Assembly: GCF_014649395.1 (NCBI RefSeq)
Contig: NZ_BMSY01000005.1
Span: 558,001-622,000, forward strand
Length of the DNA: 64,000 nt
Direction of reading: 5' to 3'
From: Streptomyces aureoverticillatus
GTDB lineage: Bacteria; Actinomycetota; Actinomycetes; Streptomycetales; Streptomycetaceae
Both the position numbers and the translations under genes were made by a program. Shown in pieces: positions 51,413 to 59,283 of the stretch. Position 1 is the stretch's first letter; the number at the start of each line of letters is the position of its first letter. The notes beneath the pieces are model-generated. The model searched no databases, was not told where the DNA came from, and saw only the letters and a program-made list of their open reading frames with translations.

Positions 51413-52684
51413 GTGAAACACCTCGCAGCCCTGCTGCCCGACCTGTCCCCCTGGCGCTCCACCCGCGACTTCCGGCTGCTGTGGGTGCAGGGGCTCGTCA
51501 CCTACTTCGGCAGCTTCATGGCGATGATCGCCCTGCCGCTCCAGATCAAGCACCTCACCGACTCGCCGCTCGCGGTCGGCGCGATGGGGGCCGTCGAGCT
51601 GGTGCCGCTGATCGTGTGCGGGCTGTACGGCGGTGCGCTCGCGGACGCGGTGGACCGCCGCAAGGTGATCCTCCTGACCGAGGCGGCGCTCGGTCTGCTC
51701 GCCGTGGCCCTGTTCGTGAACGCGCTGCTGCCGCAGCCGATGCTGTGGCCGCTGTACGTCGTCGCGGCGGGCGTCTCGGGCCTCGCCGGGATCCAGCGGC
51801 CCGCCCTCGACTCGCTGATGGCCCGCATCGTGCCGCACGACCAGCTCACGGCCGCGGCGGCGCTCAACTCGCTGCGCTGGAACGTCGGCGCGATCGCCGG
51901 TCCCGCGCTCGCGGGTGTCGTCGTCGCCTACGCGGGCCACGCCACCGCGTACGCGGTGACCGTCGTCGGCTTCGCCGTCTCGGTGGCGCTGTGCACCCGG
52001 CTCTCGCCCGCGCCCGCCGCGCACGACGCGGAGAAGCCGTCACTGCGGGGGCTCGCGGAGGGGGCGCGGTACGCGTGGTCGCGGCCGGTGCTGCTCGGTA
52101 CGTACGCGATCGACGGCGCGGCGATGGTGTTCGCCTTCCCGAACACGATCTTTCCCTTCCTCGCGGACGACCTGGACGCGGAGTGGGCCCTCGGCCTGAT
52201 GTACGCGGCCGGGGCCGTGGGATCCCTCGTGCTCAGCCTCACGAGTGGGTGGACGTCGCGGGTGCGGCGGCACGGGGTGCTCGTGGTGTGCGGGGCCGCG
52301 GGGTGGGGGCTCGCCATCACGCTGGCCGGGTGGCTGGCGAACGTCTGGCTGGTCCTGGGCTGTCTCGCGCTCGCCGGGGCGGGCGACATGCTGAGCGGGC
52401 TCGCCCGCTCGACGATCTGGAACCAGACCATCCCCGACTCCCTGCGCGGGCGGCTCGCCGGGATAGAGGTCCTCTCCTACAGCGTCGGCCCCCAGCTCGG
52501 CCAGGTCCGCGCGGGCGCCGCCGCGGGCTGGTCCGGCACGCGCCCCGCGATCTGGTCCGGCGGCCTGATCTGCGTCGGCGCGGTGGGCGCACTGGCCGCC
52601 GCGATGCCGTCCCTCCTGCGGTACGACGCGACGACGGACCCCGACGCAAGGCGCCGCCGCGAGGCGGCGAACGCCACGGCTTAG
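51413..52684 (+). CDS. MFS transporter (MFS_3 / EntS-like)
   Basis: This 423-residue protein starts at GTG 51413 and has about twelve helices. The motif A-like loop is LYGGALADAVDRRKVILLTEAALG, and the seventh-helix loop resembles the EntS group that exports siderophores or macrolides. Characteristic text is RNVGAIAGPALAGVVVAY and LSGLARSTIWNQTIPDSLRGRLAGIE. A link to siderophore export is only by family resemblance. A repeat-rich gap separates it from the next gene. Confidence 0.9.
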   Translation: MKHLAALLPDLSPWRSTRDFRLLWVQGLVTYFGSFMAMIALPLQIKHLTDSPLAVGAMGAVELVPLIVCGLYGGALADAVDRRKVILLTEAALGLLAVALFVNALLPQPMLWPLYVVAAGVSGLAGIQRPALDSLMARIVPHDQLTAAAALNSLRWNVGAIAGPALAGVVVAYAGHATAYAVTVVGFAVSVALCTRLSPAPAAHDAEKPSLRGLAEGARYAWSRPVLLGTYAIDGAAMVFAFPNTIFPFLADDLDAEWALGLMYAAGAVGSLVLSLTSGWTSRVRRHGVLVVCGAAGWGLAITLAGWLANVWLVLGCLALAGAGDMLSGLARSTIWNQTIPDSLRGRLAGIEVLSYSVGPQLGQVRAGAAAGWSGTRPAIWSGGLICVGAVGALAAAMPSLLRYDATTDPDARRRREAANATA

Positions 52685-53012
52685 CCCGCCCCCGGCCGCA
52701 GCCGAGGCCCAGGCCGACCGAATGGGCGCCGTCGGCCGGGGCTGTGCCCACCCTTCCCCACTCGCCCTGCGGGACGATTGCCCACAGCGGTGGGGGCAGT
52801 CGTCGGCCCACCGCCCACAGCGGTAACGGAAGCCTCGACTCACCGCCCGCAGGGGTAGGGGGCGTGCACCCGCACCCGCCAACGGTGGGTGACCCCCGCG
52901 AGAGACGCCCACCCCGCGGGCAACTGGAAAGGGCGGGCGGGTGGGAGATATCCGCCGCGGAGCGGCGGGACAGGGGCAGCCCCCACCGGCCCGCAGACGA
53001 GGCACAACCAGG
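52685..53012. other. 328-bp gap between convergent genes, with repeat family B
   Basis: No coding pattern was found. A family B repeat with extra TGTGGGC units spans 52729-52826. The rest has GC-rich hairpins (CCGCGGAGCGGCGG). It probably terminates both neighbours. Confidence 0.7.
52729..52826 (-). repeat. Interspersed repeat, family B copy 4 (extended)
   Basis: The modules on the plus strand are GCCGTCGGCCGGGGCTGTGCCCACC, interrupted here only for description, then TGCCCACAGCGG at 52779 and a third CGCCCACAGCGG at 52812. It has one more CCCACAGC module than copies 1 and 2. Confidence 0.75.
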
Positions 53013-53240
53013 TCAATCGTCCTCGCCCCGCGCAGCGGAATCGTGCCAGCGCGGATCGTTCTCCCACTCAAGATTCCGCTCAGCGGCAAGCCGCATCGCG
53101 TGGGCCGCCTCCTCACGGGAGGCATAAGGACCGAAGCGGTCCTTGCCGGGACAGTCCGGGCCCTCCTCGACCTTCTTGTGCTCCAGGCAGTAGTACCACT
53201 CACCCGGTTTGCCGACGGTCCGCTTCTTGAACAGGGCCAT
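53013..53240 (-). CDS. Small conserved SPOR-like protein
   Basis: 75 residues from ATG 53240 (MALFKKRTVGKPGEWYYCLEHK) with GAGGAG upstream. It has the pair WYYCLEHKKVEEGPDCPGKDRFGPYASREEAAHAM, in which aromatic residues, two Cys and the GPYASREEA helix recall SPOR-domain-like folds. The two Cys and one His could bind a metal. It is a Streptomyces-type small protein of unknown function, divergent from map. Confidence 0.8.
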   Translation of the reverse strand: MALFKKRTVGKPGEWYYCLEHKKVEEGPDCPGKDRFGPYASREEAAHAMRLAAERNLEWENDPRWHDSAARGEDD

Positions 53241-53321
53241 GTCCGGCTCCTCTCTCTCCCGTAATGCTGCCCCACGGGCGCTCGCCATGCTGCCCCACGG
53301 GCGCTCGTTAGACTCGCTGAC

Positions 53322-54179
53322 ATGTCTGGCCAGTCACTGCTCGTACCAGGGGAGCTCTCTCCCGCCCGCCCCGTGCCCGGAAACATCAGGCGCCCGGAGT
53401 ACGTCGGCAAGCCCATGCCGACGCCGTACAACGGACCGGAGGTGCAGACCCCGGAGACCATCGAGCTGATGCGGACCGCGGGCCGCATCGCCGCGCGCGC
53501 GATGGCGGAGGCCGCGAAGGCCATCGCGCCGGGCGTGACCACCGACGAGCTCGACCGCATCGCGCACGACTACATGTGCGACCACGGCGCGTACCCCTCG
53601 ACGCTCGGCTACCGCGGCTTCCCGAAGTCGCTGTGCAGCTCGATCAACGAGGTCATCTGCCACGGCATCCCCGACTCCACCGTCCTGAAGGACGGCGACA
53701 TCATCAACCTCGACGTCACGGCGTACATCGGCGGCGTGCACGGCGACAACAACGCGACGTACCTCGTGGGAGACGTCGACGAGGAGTCGAGGCTGCTCGT
53801 CGAGCGGACCCGGGAGTCGCTCAACCGGGCCATCAAGGCGGTCAAGCCCGGCCGCCAGATCAACATCATCGGCCGCGTCATCGAGTCGTACGCCAAGCGC
53901 TTCGGCTACGGGGTGGTGCGGGACTTCACCGGCCACGGCATCAACACGTCGTTCCACTCCGGCCTGATCGTGCCGCACTACGACAGCCCGCACGCGACGA
54001 CGGTCATCCAGCCGGGCATGACCTTCACGATCGAGCCGATGCTGACGCTCGGTACGCATGAGTACGACATGTGGGACGACGGGTGGACCGTCGTGACGAA
54101 GGACCGGCGGCGGACGGCTCAGTTCGAGCACACGCTGGTGGTGACGGACTCCGGCGCGGAGATCCTCACGCTGCCGTGA
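53322..54179 (+). CDS. map: Type I methionine aminopeptidase
   Basis: This 285-residue enzyme removes the initiator methionine from new proteins. The two-metal site is complete: Asp in IINLDVT, Asp in GVHGDNN, His in TGHGIN, Glu in TIEPML and Glu in AQFEHT. An N-terminal extension of about 40 residues with PRPEYVGK-like and PTPY segments is typical of actinobacterial MetAPs and may bind the ribosome. ATG 53322 is the start. A strong terminator follows at 54209-54240. Confidence 0.96.
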   Translation: MSGQSLLVPGELSPARPVPGNIRRPEYVGKPMPTPYNGPEVQTPETIELMRTAGRIAARAMAEAAKAIAPGVTTDELDRIAHDYMCDHGAYPSTLGYRGFPKSLCSSINEVICHGIPDSTVLKDGDIINLDVTAYIGGVHGDNNATYLVGDVDEESRLLVERTRESLNRAIKAVKPGRQINIIGRVIESYAKRFGYGVVRDFTGHGINTSFHSGLIVPHYDSPHATTVIQPGMTFTIEPMLTLGTHEYDMWDDGWTVVTKDRRRTAQFEHTLVVTDSGAEILTLP

Positions 54180-54208
54180 CCCGTGCCCCCGGCAGGGGCA
54201 CCTGAAGC

Positions 54209-54240
54209 AGAAGGCCGGGCCCGGACGGGCCCGGCCTTCT
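54209..54240 (+). terminator. Rho-independent terminator after map
   Basis: The 15-bp perfect arms AGAAGGCCGGGCCCG and CGGGCCCGGCCTTCT have a two-base turn, followed by a short T-rich tail (CTTCTTGATTGCTT). Confidence 0.9.
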
Positions 54241-54311
54241 TGATTGCTTACGCATCCCTGATCGCACGCGGGGTAACGTTTTTACCGACAGGATGTCGGG
54301 AAGCAGTTGAC

Positions 54312-54330
54312 TTAGGTAAGCCTAACCTTG
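54312..54330. promoter_or_regulatory. Iron box (DmdR/IdeR type) of the haem oxygenase gene
   Basis: TTAGGTAAGCCTAACCTTG matches the 19-bp IdeR/DmdR consensus at about 15 of 19 positions. It lies right after a TTGACT -35 at 54307 and before a GATGAT-like -10, so iron-loaded DmdR would block the promoter. Confidence 0.9.
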
Positions 54331-54385
54331 GATGATCGGTCCCGGCCACCTTGGTTCCCGCCCTTCTTCGGCTCCGGAGGTCCGC

Positions 54386-55063
54386 ATGGACTCGGCGATC
54401 ACTCAGCCCCCCTCGTTCTCGACGCTCATCCGCACCGCGTCCCACGAGCAGCACACCGAGGCGGAGTCGTCCTCGTTCATGGGTGACCTGCTCGGCGGCC
54501 GCCTCGGCGTGGACGCCTTCGCGAGGTACACGGAACAGCTCTGGTTCGTGTACCGCGCCCTGGAGGACGGCGCCCAGGCGCTGCGCGACGACCCGGTCGC
54601 GGGCCCGTTCATCCGGCCCGAGCTGCTGCGCGTCACCGAGCTGGAGCGGGACCTGGCGCACCTGCGGGGCGAGGGCTGGCGCGCGGGACTCACCGCCCTG
54701 CCGGCCACGGCTGCGTATGCGGCGCGGGTCGAGGAGTGCGCGCGGACGTGGCCGGGCGGGTATGTGGCCCACCACTACACGCGCTATCTCGGGGACCTGT
54801 CGGGCGGGCAGATCATCCGTGGCAAGGCCGAGAAGACGTGGGGCTTCGACCGCAAGGGCGACGGCGTCCGGTTCTACGTCTTCGAGGGCATCCCCAACCC
54901 CGCCGCGTTCAAGCGGAGTTATCGGGAGCTGCTCGACGGGCTCGACGTGGTCGTGCCGGACGAGCTGGAGAAGCAGCGCATCGTGGACGAATGCAAGCGG
55001 GCTTTCGCCCTGAACACGGCGCTCTTCCGGGAGCTCGGGGCCGAGTTCCCGCTGTCCGCCTGA
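54386..55063 (+). CDS. hmuO: Haem oxygenase (biliverdin-producing)
   Basis: This 225-residue enzyme starts at ATG 54386 with GGAGG upstream. The proximal haem ligand is His in ASHEQHTEAESSSFM, and the distal helix contains GDLSGGQIIRGKAEKTWG. Other motifs are YTEQLWFVYRALE and IPNPAAFKRSYRELLDGL. It cleaves haem to biliverdin, CO and Fe(II). A DmdR iron box overlaps its promoter. It belongs with the HtaA/HmuTUV haem-uptake genes 1-8 kb downstream. Confidence 0.94.
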   Translation: MDSAITQPPSFSTLIRTASHEQHTEAESSSFMGDLLGGRLGVDAFARYTEQLWFVYRALEDGAQALRDDPVAGPFIRPELLRVTELERDLAHLRGEGWRAGLTALPATAAYAARVEECARTWPGGYVAHHYTRYLGDLSGGQIIRGKAEKTWGFDRKGDGVRFYVFEGIPNPAAFKRSYRELLDGLDVVVPDELEKQRIVDECKRAFALNTALFRELGAEFPLSA

Positions 55064-55119
55064 GCCGGCCCGCCTGTGGCCCCCGTCCCGGGGCGCCGTA
55101 GGAGCATCGCGCTTCGCGC

Positions 55120-55176
55120 TCGTCCTCAAACTCCCCCAAGCTCTTAAGGAGCAGGGAGGGACCCCCTCGACGGGCT
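55120..55176 (+). repeat. Interspersed repeat, family F copy 2
   Basis: It is almost identical to 47498-47553: CGTCCTCAAACTCCCCCAAG, then GCAGGGAGGGACCCCCTCGA and CGGGCT. Only three or four bases differ. It lies between the convergent haem oxygenase and PhzF-like genes. Confidence 0.88.
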
Positions 55177-55193
55177 CAATCTTCCCCCCGGCA

Positions 55194-55898
55194 TCAGGTC
55201 CGAGTGAGACTGGGCGGTTGGGGGAACGTCACCCTGCCGCCCAGTTCGATCAGGTCGTGCGGGCCCGGGGCCGTGAGGAGTTGGGAGCCGCGGCCCTGGG
55301 TGATGTTCAGGGCCCGCCCCAGCTCACGGGTGAGCGCCAGCGCCGCCGCCCCCGTCGCCTCGTCCTCGACGATCCCGTCTCCGCGCCCGGGAAACCCCCG
55401 CGCCCGCACCCGGCCCGCGGCCTCGTCCTCCCACGCCCAGGCGTAGATCCACTCCCCCGCCGGTGGCACCGCGAGGGCGTCCACCTCCGCCGCCGACGCG
55501 TACCGCCGCAGCGTCCGCCCCGACGCCCACGCGCCCCGCGCCACGATCCAGCTGAACTCCCCGTCGTGCCGGGCCTCGACGATCCCGGCCTCGGTGATCA
55601 GCTCGGGCACGTCGAGCAGCCACGCCGTGCCGACACACGGGTGCCCCGCGAACGGCAGCCGCGTCGTGGGCGTGTAGATGTCGACGGCCCCGCGCTCGGG
55701 GTCGTCGACGAACACCGTCTCGCTGAAGCCCAGTTTCGCGGCCAGCGCCTGCCGGTCCGCCCGCGCGGCCACGCGCGAGCCGTCCCGCACCACGCCGAGC
55801 TCGTTGCCGTACCGCCCGTCCGGCCCGCAGAAGACCCGCAGGACGTCGATGCCGTGGTGCACGTCGGCCGGGCCGGGTGCGTACTCTTCTTCGTTCAC
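55194..55898 (-). CDS. PhzF-family isomerase-like protein
   Basis: About 234 residues from GTG 55898 (VNEEEYAPGPADVHHG); the ribosome site is weak. The two-fold PhzF barrel shows RVFCGPDGRYGNELGVV, LGFSETVFVDD, YTPTTRLPFAGHPCVGTAWLL and, in the second half, EATGAAALALTRELGRALNI with the final GRGSQLL. The family includes epimerases and phenazine trans-2,3-dihydro-3-hydroxyanthranilate isomerase; the true reaction is unknown. It lies inside the haem island but shows no iron box and probably is not part of it. Confidence 0.85.
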   Translation of the reverse strand: MNEEEYAPGPADVHHGIDVLRVFCGPDGRYGNELGVVRDGSRVAARADRQALAAKLGFSETVFVDDPERGAVDIYTPTTRLPFAGHPCVGTAWLLDVPELITEAGIVEARHDGEFSWIVARGAWASGRTLRRYASAAEVDALAVPPAGEWIYAWAWEDEAAGRVRARGFPGRGDGIVEDEATGAAALALTRELGRALNITQGRGSQLLTAPGPHDLIELGGRVTFPQPPSLTRT

Positions 55899-55951
55899 CC
55901 GGGCATTCAAGCACTGTTGAAGCCTCACCCGCCCGGCACGGCCCGGACGGC

Positions 55952-55996
55952 GGGCGGCGGGCGCCCGGCACCTCAAGTGCCGGGCGCCCGCCGCCC
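55952..55996 (-). terminator. 20-bp perfect hairpin after the HtaA genes
   Basis: Left arm 55952-55971 (GGGCGGCGGGCGCCCGGCAC) and its exact complement 55977-55996 have a five-base loop. It is placed to end the leftward htaA transcript before the PhzF-like gene. There is no U-tract. Confidence 0.85.
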
Positions 55997-56038
55997 GTTC
56001 AGGCCAGAGTCAACCTCTGGTCAACGCTCGTCAGCGCC

Positions 56039-57610
56039 TCACGCGTGCCCGCCCCGCGCGACCGGCTGCCGGCGCCGCGCCGCGTACACCGCCCCGGCCC
56101 CGGCCACGACCACCGCGCCCGCGACCCCGAGCAGCGCCCCCGACGGCGTACCGGACCCCGTGGAGGCGAGCGACCCACTGCCGCCGACCGAACCGCCGCC
56201 ACCGACGCTGCCGCCGCCGGCCGAGCCGCTGTCGACCCCCGCGCCGCCGCCCGCGGCACCGGAGTCCCCGGATCCGCCGCCCGAGGACGAGGGGACCTCG
56301 GCGCCGGCGGAGAGGGTGAGCGCGACCGTCACGCGGTCGAGCTTCTCGCCCTTCTTGTACGGCGACCCGGCCGCCTCGCTCTCGAACTGCTCGGCGCCCG
56401 CCGCCGTGAGTCGCGCGGGCACCTTGCCGAGCAGGACGACGTCGCCCTTCGCCTTGTAGGAGGCGCGGGAGAGGTCGAGGGTCGCGAACTTCACGTCGTT
56501 GCTGGTGCGGCCCTGAGCCTTCACGTCCACGGTCAGCGTGCCGGTCTTGCCGCGCGCCCGGACCTTGAAGTCGCTGAACTTCATGTCGATGCCGTGGCCC
56601 TTGTACAGGAACCGCACGCTGCCGCCGAAGGACGCGTCGACCTTCTTGGCCCCGGCGTTCCAGGTCGCCTTGGCGTGCGGGAAGTCGTACCCGGCCGAGG
56701 TCTTCTTCGCGCCGCCGGACGCCCGCACGCTGCCGCCCGTGGAGATGTAGCGGCGGAAGGACTCCTTCAGGCCCCAGGACAGCTTGCCGCCGACGACCTT
56801 GTCGCCCACCGCCCCGCCGGTGCCGGACGACGGCTTCGAAGTCGGCTTCGTGGGCGTGGGCTTGGGCTTCGACGTCGGCTTCGTCGGCGTGGGCGTCGGC
56901 TTCGTCGGCTTGTCCGTGGGGCTCGGCGACGGGACCGGGCCACCGGTCTTCACCGTCAGCGTGGCCGGGTCGAGGGCCTGACCCTCCTGGTACATGCCGT
57001 TGAAGGCCTTCGCGCCCGCCGCGGTGAGCGTGGCCGGGATGTCCTTGAACGTCATCGCCCCGCCCTCGCCCTGGCCGGGCCGGACGTCGGTGAGGTCCAG
57101 CTTCGCGAGGTCGATGTCGTTCTGCTCGGCGCCGTTGAGGGTGACGTCGGCCTGGATCGCGCCGGTCTTGCCCTTGGTGTGCACCTTGACGTCGGCGACC
57201 GTGATGTCGAACTTGTGCGCCGTGGAGGTGAAGCGGACGTCGCCCTTGAAGGCGGCCTTCATCGCGTGGTCGGCCATCTCGTACGTGCCCTTGCCGCCAG
57301 TGAAGGTGAACACCCCGTTGTCCGGCGCCTGCTTGGCACCGCCACCGGCCGTGATCTTGCCGTGCGCCATGCCCGTGACGTACTTGCGGAACGACTCCTT
57401 CAGGCCCCAGTCCAGGGTGCCGTCCGTGAGGGTGTAGGCCGGGGGCGCCTGCCGCGCGTCGGCCGGGCGGGGCGCGTCGGCCGGGGCGTCGACGGGGGTT
57501 CCGGCGGGCGTCTCGGCCGCGACGGCGGGCAGGGCGAGCGCGGCGGCGCCGAGAGCGGCGGCCGTCGCGACGGCGGCCGCGCGGGCTATGGGGCGGCGGG
57601 TGGCTGCCAT
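56039..57610 (-). CDS. htaA: Two-domain HtaA haem-binding surface protein with LAxTG anchor
   Basis: 523 residues from ATG 57610 (MAATRRPIARAAAVATA) with GAGGAG upstream. It has a Sec signal peptide to about residue 33, then two HtaA domains (DGTLDWGLKESFRKYVTG... and GKLSWGLKESFRRYIST...) joined by a Lys/Pro/Thr linker (KPTPTPTKPTSKPK). A Ser/Gly stretch leads to SLASTGSG (LAxTG), a membrane helix and a basic tail, the sorting signal used by class E sortases of Streptomyces. HtaA domains bind haem through conserved Tyr and His. It follows the second htaA gene on the same strand. Confidence 0.93.
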   Translation of the reverse strand: MAATRRPIARAAAVATAAALGAAALALPAVAAETPAGTPVDAPADAPRPADARQAPPAYTLTDGTLDWGLKESFRKYVTGMAHGKITAGGGAKQAPDNGVFTFTGGKGTYEMADHAMKAAFKGDVRFTSTAHKFDITVADVKVHTKGKTGAIQADVTLNGAEQNDIDLAKLDLTDVRPGQGEGGAMTFKDIPATLTAAGAKAFNGMYQEGQALDPATLTVKTGGPVPSPSPTDKPTKPTPTPTKPTSKPKPTPTKPTSKPSSGTGGAVGDKVVGGKLSWGLKESFRRYISTGGSVRASGGAKKTSAGYDFPHAKATWNAGAKKVDASFGGSVRFLYKGHGIDMKFSDFKVRARGKTGTLTVDVKAQGRTSNDVKFATLDLSRASYKAKGDVVLLGKVPARLTAAGAEQFESEAAGSPYKKGEKLDRVTVALTLSAGAEVPSSSGGGSGDSGAAGGGAGVDSGSAGGGSVGGGGSVGGSGSLASTGSGTPSGALLGVAGAVVVAGAGAVYAARRRQPVARGGHA

Positions 57611-57671
57611 GGTCAGTACTCCTCGTAAAGGGAAGGGAGAGATGGGGCGGGTGGGGACGGGGAAGCGGGAG

Positions 57672-59231
57672 CTATTCGCCGGGGGCGGAGCCCTCGGCGG
57701 AACCGGAGGACGACTCGGCGGAAGCACCCGCCCCCGCGCGGGCGAGGCGTCGCCTCCGCTCCCACCGGAACGCCACCGCCGCCGCCGCCGCGACCAGCAG
57801 GGCCGCGACCGCCGCGAGCGTGATCGGCAGGGCCTTCGACGAGCCGTCGGAGTCGTCCGAGGCCGAGGCGGAGGCCGAGTCGTCGGCCGTCCGCTCCGAC
57901 TTCGCCCCGGCCGCGGGCTTCTTCGCGCCGGGCGCCGCGGCGGAGCCGAGGTCCGGCAGGGCGGGCAAATCGGCCTCGCCGTCGACCGCGACGGCCAGCG
58001 AGACCGGGTCCATCGCGGTGCCCGGCGCGTACATCGAGCCGAACGCCTTGGCGCCGTCGGCGGTGAGTTTCGCGGGTGCCTCGGTGACGGCGATCAGGCC
58101 GTCGCGCGGCTTGAGGTCCTTCAGTCCGGGGGCCGTGAAGGTGACGAGGGCGGCCTTCTTCTTCCGGAAGTCCGCGCCGGCCACGTCGGCGTACAGCGTG
58201 CCCTTGCCGTCCCGCACGCCGACGGCGACCTCGCTCAGACCGATGTCGAGCCCGTGCTTGCCGGTGAAGCGGACGGCCCCGGCGAAGTCCGCGGTCAGCG
58301 CCCGCTTCTTCTCGTCGTACGCGCCCTCGCCGCGCGGGAAGCGGAACAGCGCACCTCCGTCCTGGGCGCCCGACGACAGCGTCCACTTGCCCTTGGCGAT
58401 GGACCCGGAGACGTATTCGCGGAAGGTGCGGCGCACGCCCCAGTCGACGGCGGCGTCCTCGATGCGCCCGGCGGCCTTGTCCTTGTCCTTGTCCTTCTTC
58501 TCCGCGGACTTCTTGCCGGAATCCTCCCCGGACCTGCCGCCGGGCTTCTCCGTCGGCTTCTTGGCGTCCACCAGGTCCGTCGACAGGCTCACCGGGTCGA
58601 GCCGCGTGCCCGCCGCGTAGTACCCGGCGAAGGCCTTCGCGCCCTGCGCGGTGAGCGTCGCGGGCAGGTTGGTGAGGGCGATCGGGCCGGTGCCGCCCTT
58701 CATGTCGATGCCGGACACGTCCAGGGACGCGAGCGGCACCTGGGCGGTCGAGGTGACCCTGCCGGTGCCCTTGTCCTTGCTGACCATGTCGGCGTAGAGC
58801 GTGCCGGAGCCGCCGGAGACCTTCACGGTCGGGCGGCTGATCGTCAGGTCGAGGGCGTACGAACCGCCCTTCTTGTGCCCGGTGAAGTGCACGCCGCCGG
58901 AGAACGCGGCCGTGAAGGCCCCGCTGTCCGCGTCGTACGAGCCCTTGGCCGAGTGGAAGCGGAACTGGCTGCCGCCGACCGTCGCCGCGCCGCCCCGAAG
59001 GTTCCAACTCCCCTTGGCCACAGGCCCGGTGACATAGCTCTGGAACGAGGCCTTGATGCCCCAGTCCAGCCTGCCGCCCTGGACAGTGCGCGGTTTCGCG
59101 TGCGCGGCGTGCGCGGTGACCGCCGGCAGCAACGCTCCGGCGAATCCGGCCAGGACGACCACCACTCCGGCGCGAACGCGTACGCGGACGCGGGCACGCC
59201 GGCGCACCGCCGACTGTCTCGACGACGACAT
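57672..59231 (-). CDS. Two-domain HtaA haem-binding protein with C-terminal membrane anchor
   Basis: 519 residues from ATG 59231 with GAAGGGG upstream. After a long basic signal peptide (RVRVRVRAGVVVVLAGFAGA) come two HtaA domains: GGRLDWGIKASFQSYVTG... and DAAVDWGVRRTFREYVSG.... They are joined by a lysine-rich linker (KKSAEKKDKDKDK). The end has a membrane helix (LPITLAAVAALLVAAAAAVAF) and a basic tail but no LAxTG motif, so it stays in the membrane. It is the first gene of the leftward arm driven from the iron box at 59255. It could pass haem from the cell-wall HtaA to HmuT. Confidence 0.92.
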   Translation of the reverse strand: MSSSRQSAVRRRARVRVRVRAGVVVVLAGFAGALLPAVTAHAAHAKPRTVQGGRLDWGIKASFQSYVTGPVAKGSWNLRGGAATVGGSQFRFHSAKGSYDADSGAFTAAFSGGVHFTGHKKGGSYALDLTISRPTVKVSGGSGTLYADMVSKDKGTGRVTSTAQVPLASLDVSGIDMKGGTGPIALTNLPATLTAQGAKAFAGYYAAGTRLDPVSLSTDLVDAKKPTEKPGGRSGEDSGKKSAEKKDKDKDKAAGRIEDAAVDWGVRRTFREYVSGSIAKGKWTLSSGAQDGGALFRFPRGEGAYDEKKRALTADFAGAVRFTGKHGLDIGLSEVAVGVRDGKGTLYADVAGADFRKKKAALVTFTAPGLKDLKPRDGLIAVTEAPAKLTADGAKAFGSMYAPGTAMDPVSLAVAVDGEADLPALPDLGSAAAPGAKKPAAGAKSERTADDSASASASDDSDGSSKALPITLAAVAALLVAAAAAVAFRWERRRRLARAGAGASAESSSGSAEGSAPGE

Positions 59232-59254
59232 GGCACCCCTTCAGATCTAGCTTC

Positions 59255-59273
59255 TAAGGTAAGGCTAACCTAA
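59255..59273. promoter_or_regulatory. Iron box in the divergent htaA/hmuT promoter
   Basis: TAAGGTAAGGCTAACCTAA matches the DmdR/IdeR consensus at 17 of 19 positions. It is 24 bp from the leftward HtaA start and 10 bp from the rightward hmuT start, so one site can control both arms. Confidence 0.93.
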
Positions 59274-59283
59274 TCTACGATCA
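59271..59283 (+). promoter_or_regulatory. Probable leaderless promoter -10 of hmuT
   Basis: TAATCT (59271-59276) overlaps the iron box and lies six bases before ATG 59283. No ribosome site precedes that ATG. This spacing is what is seen for leaderless transcripts in Streptomyces. Confidence 0.55.

Noticed and set aside
55194..55898. The PhzF-like gene as evidence for a phenazine cluster
   Set aside because: No other phenazine gene is in the window, and PhzF-like proteins are common stand-alone enzymes of other function.
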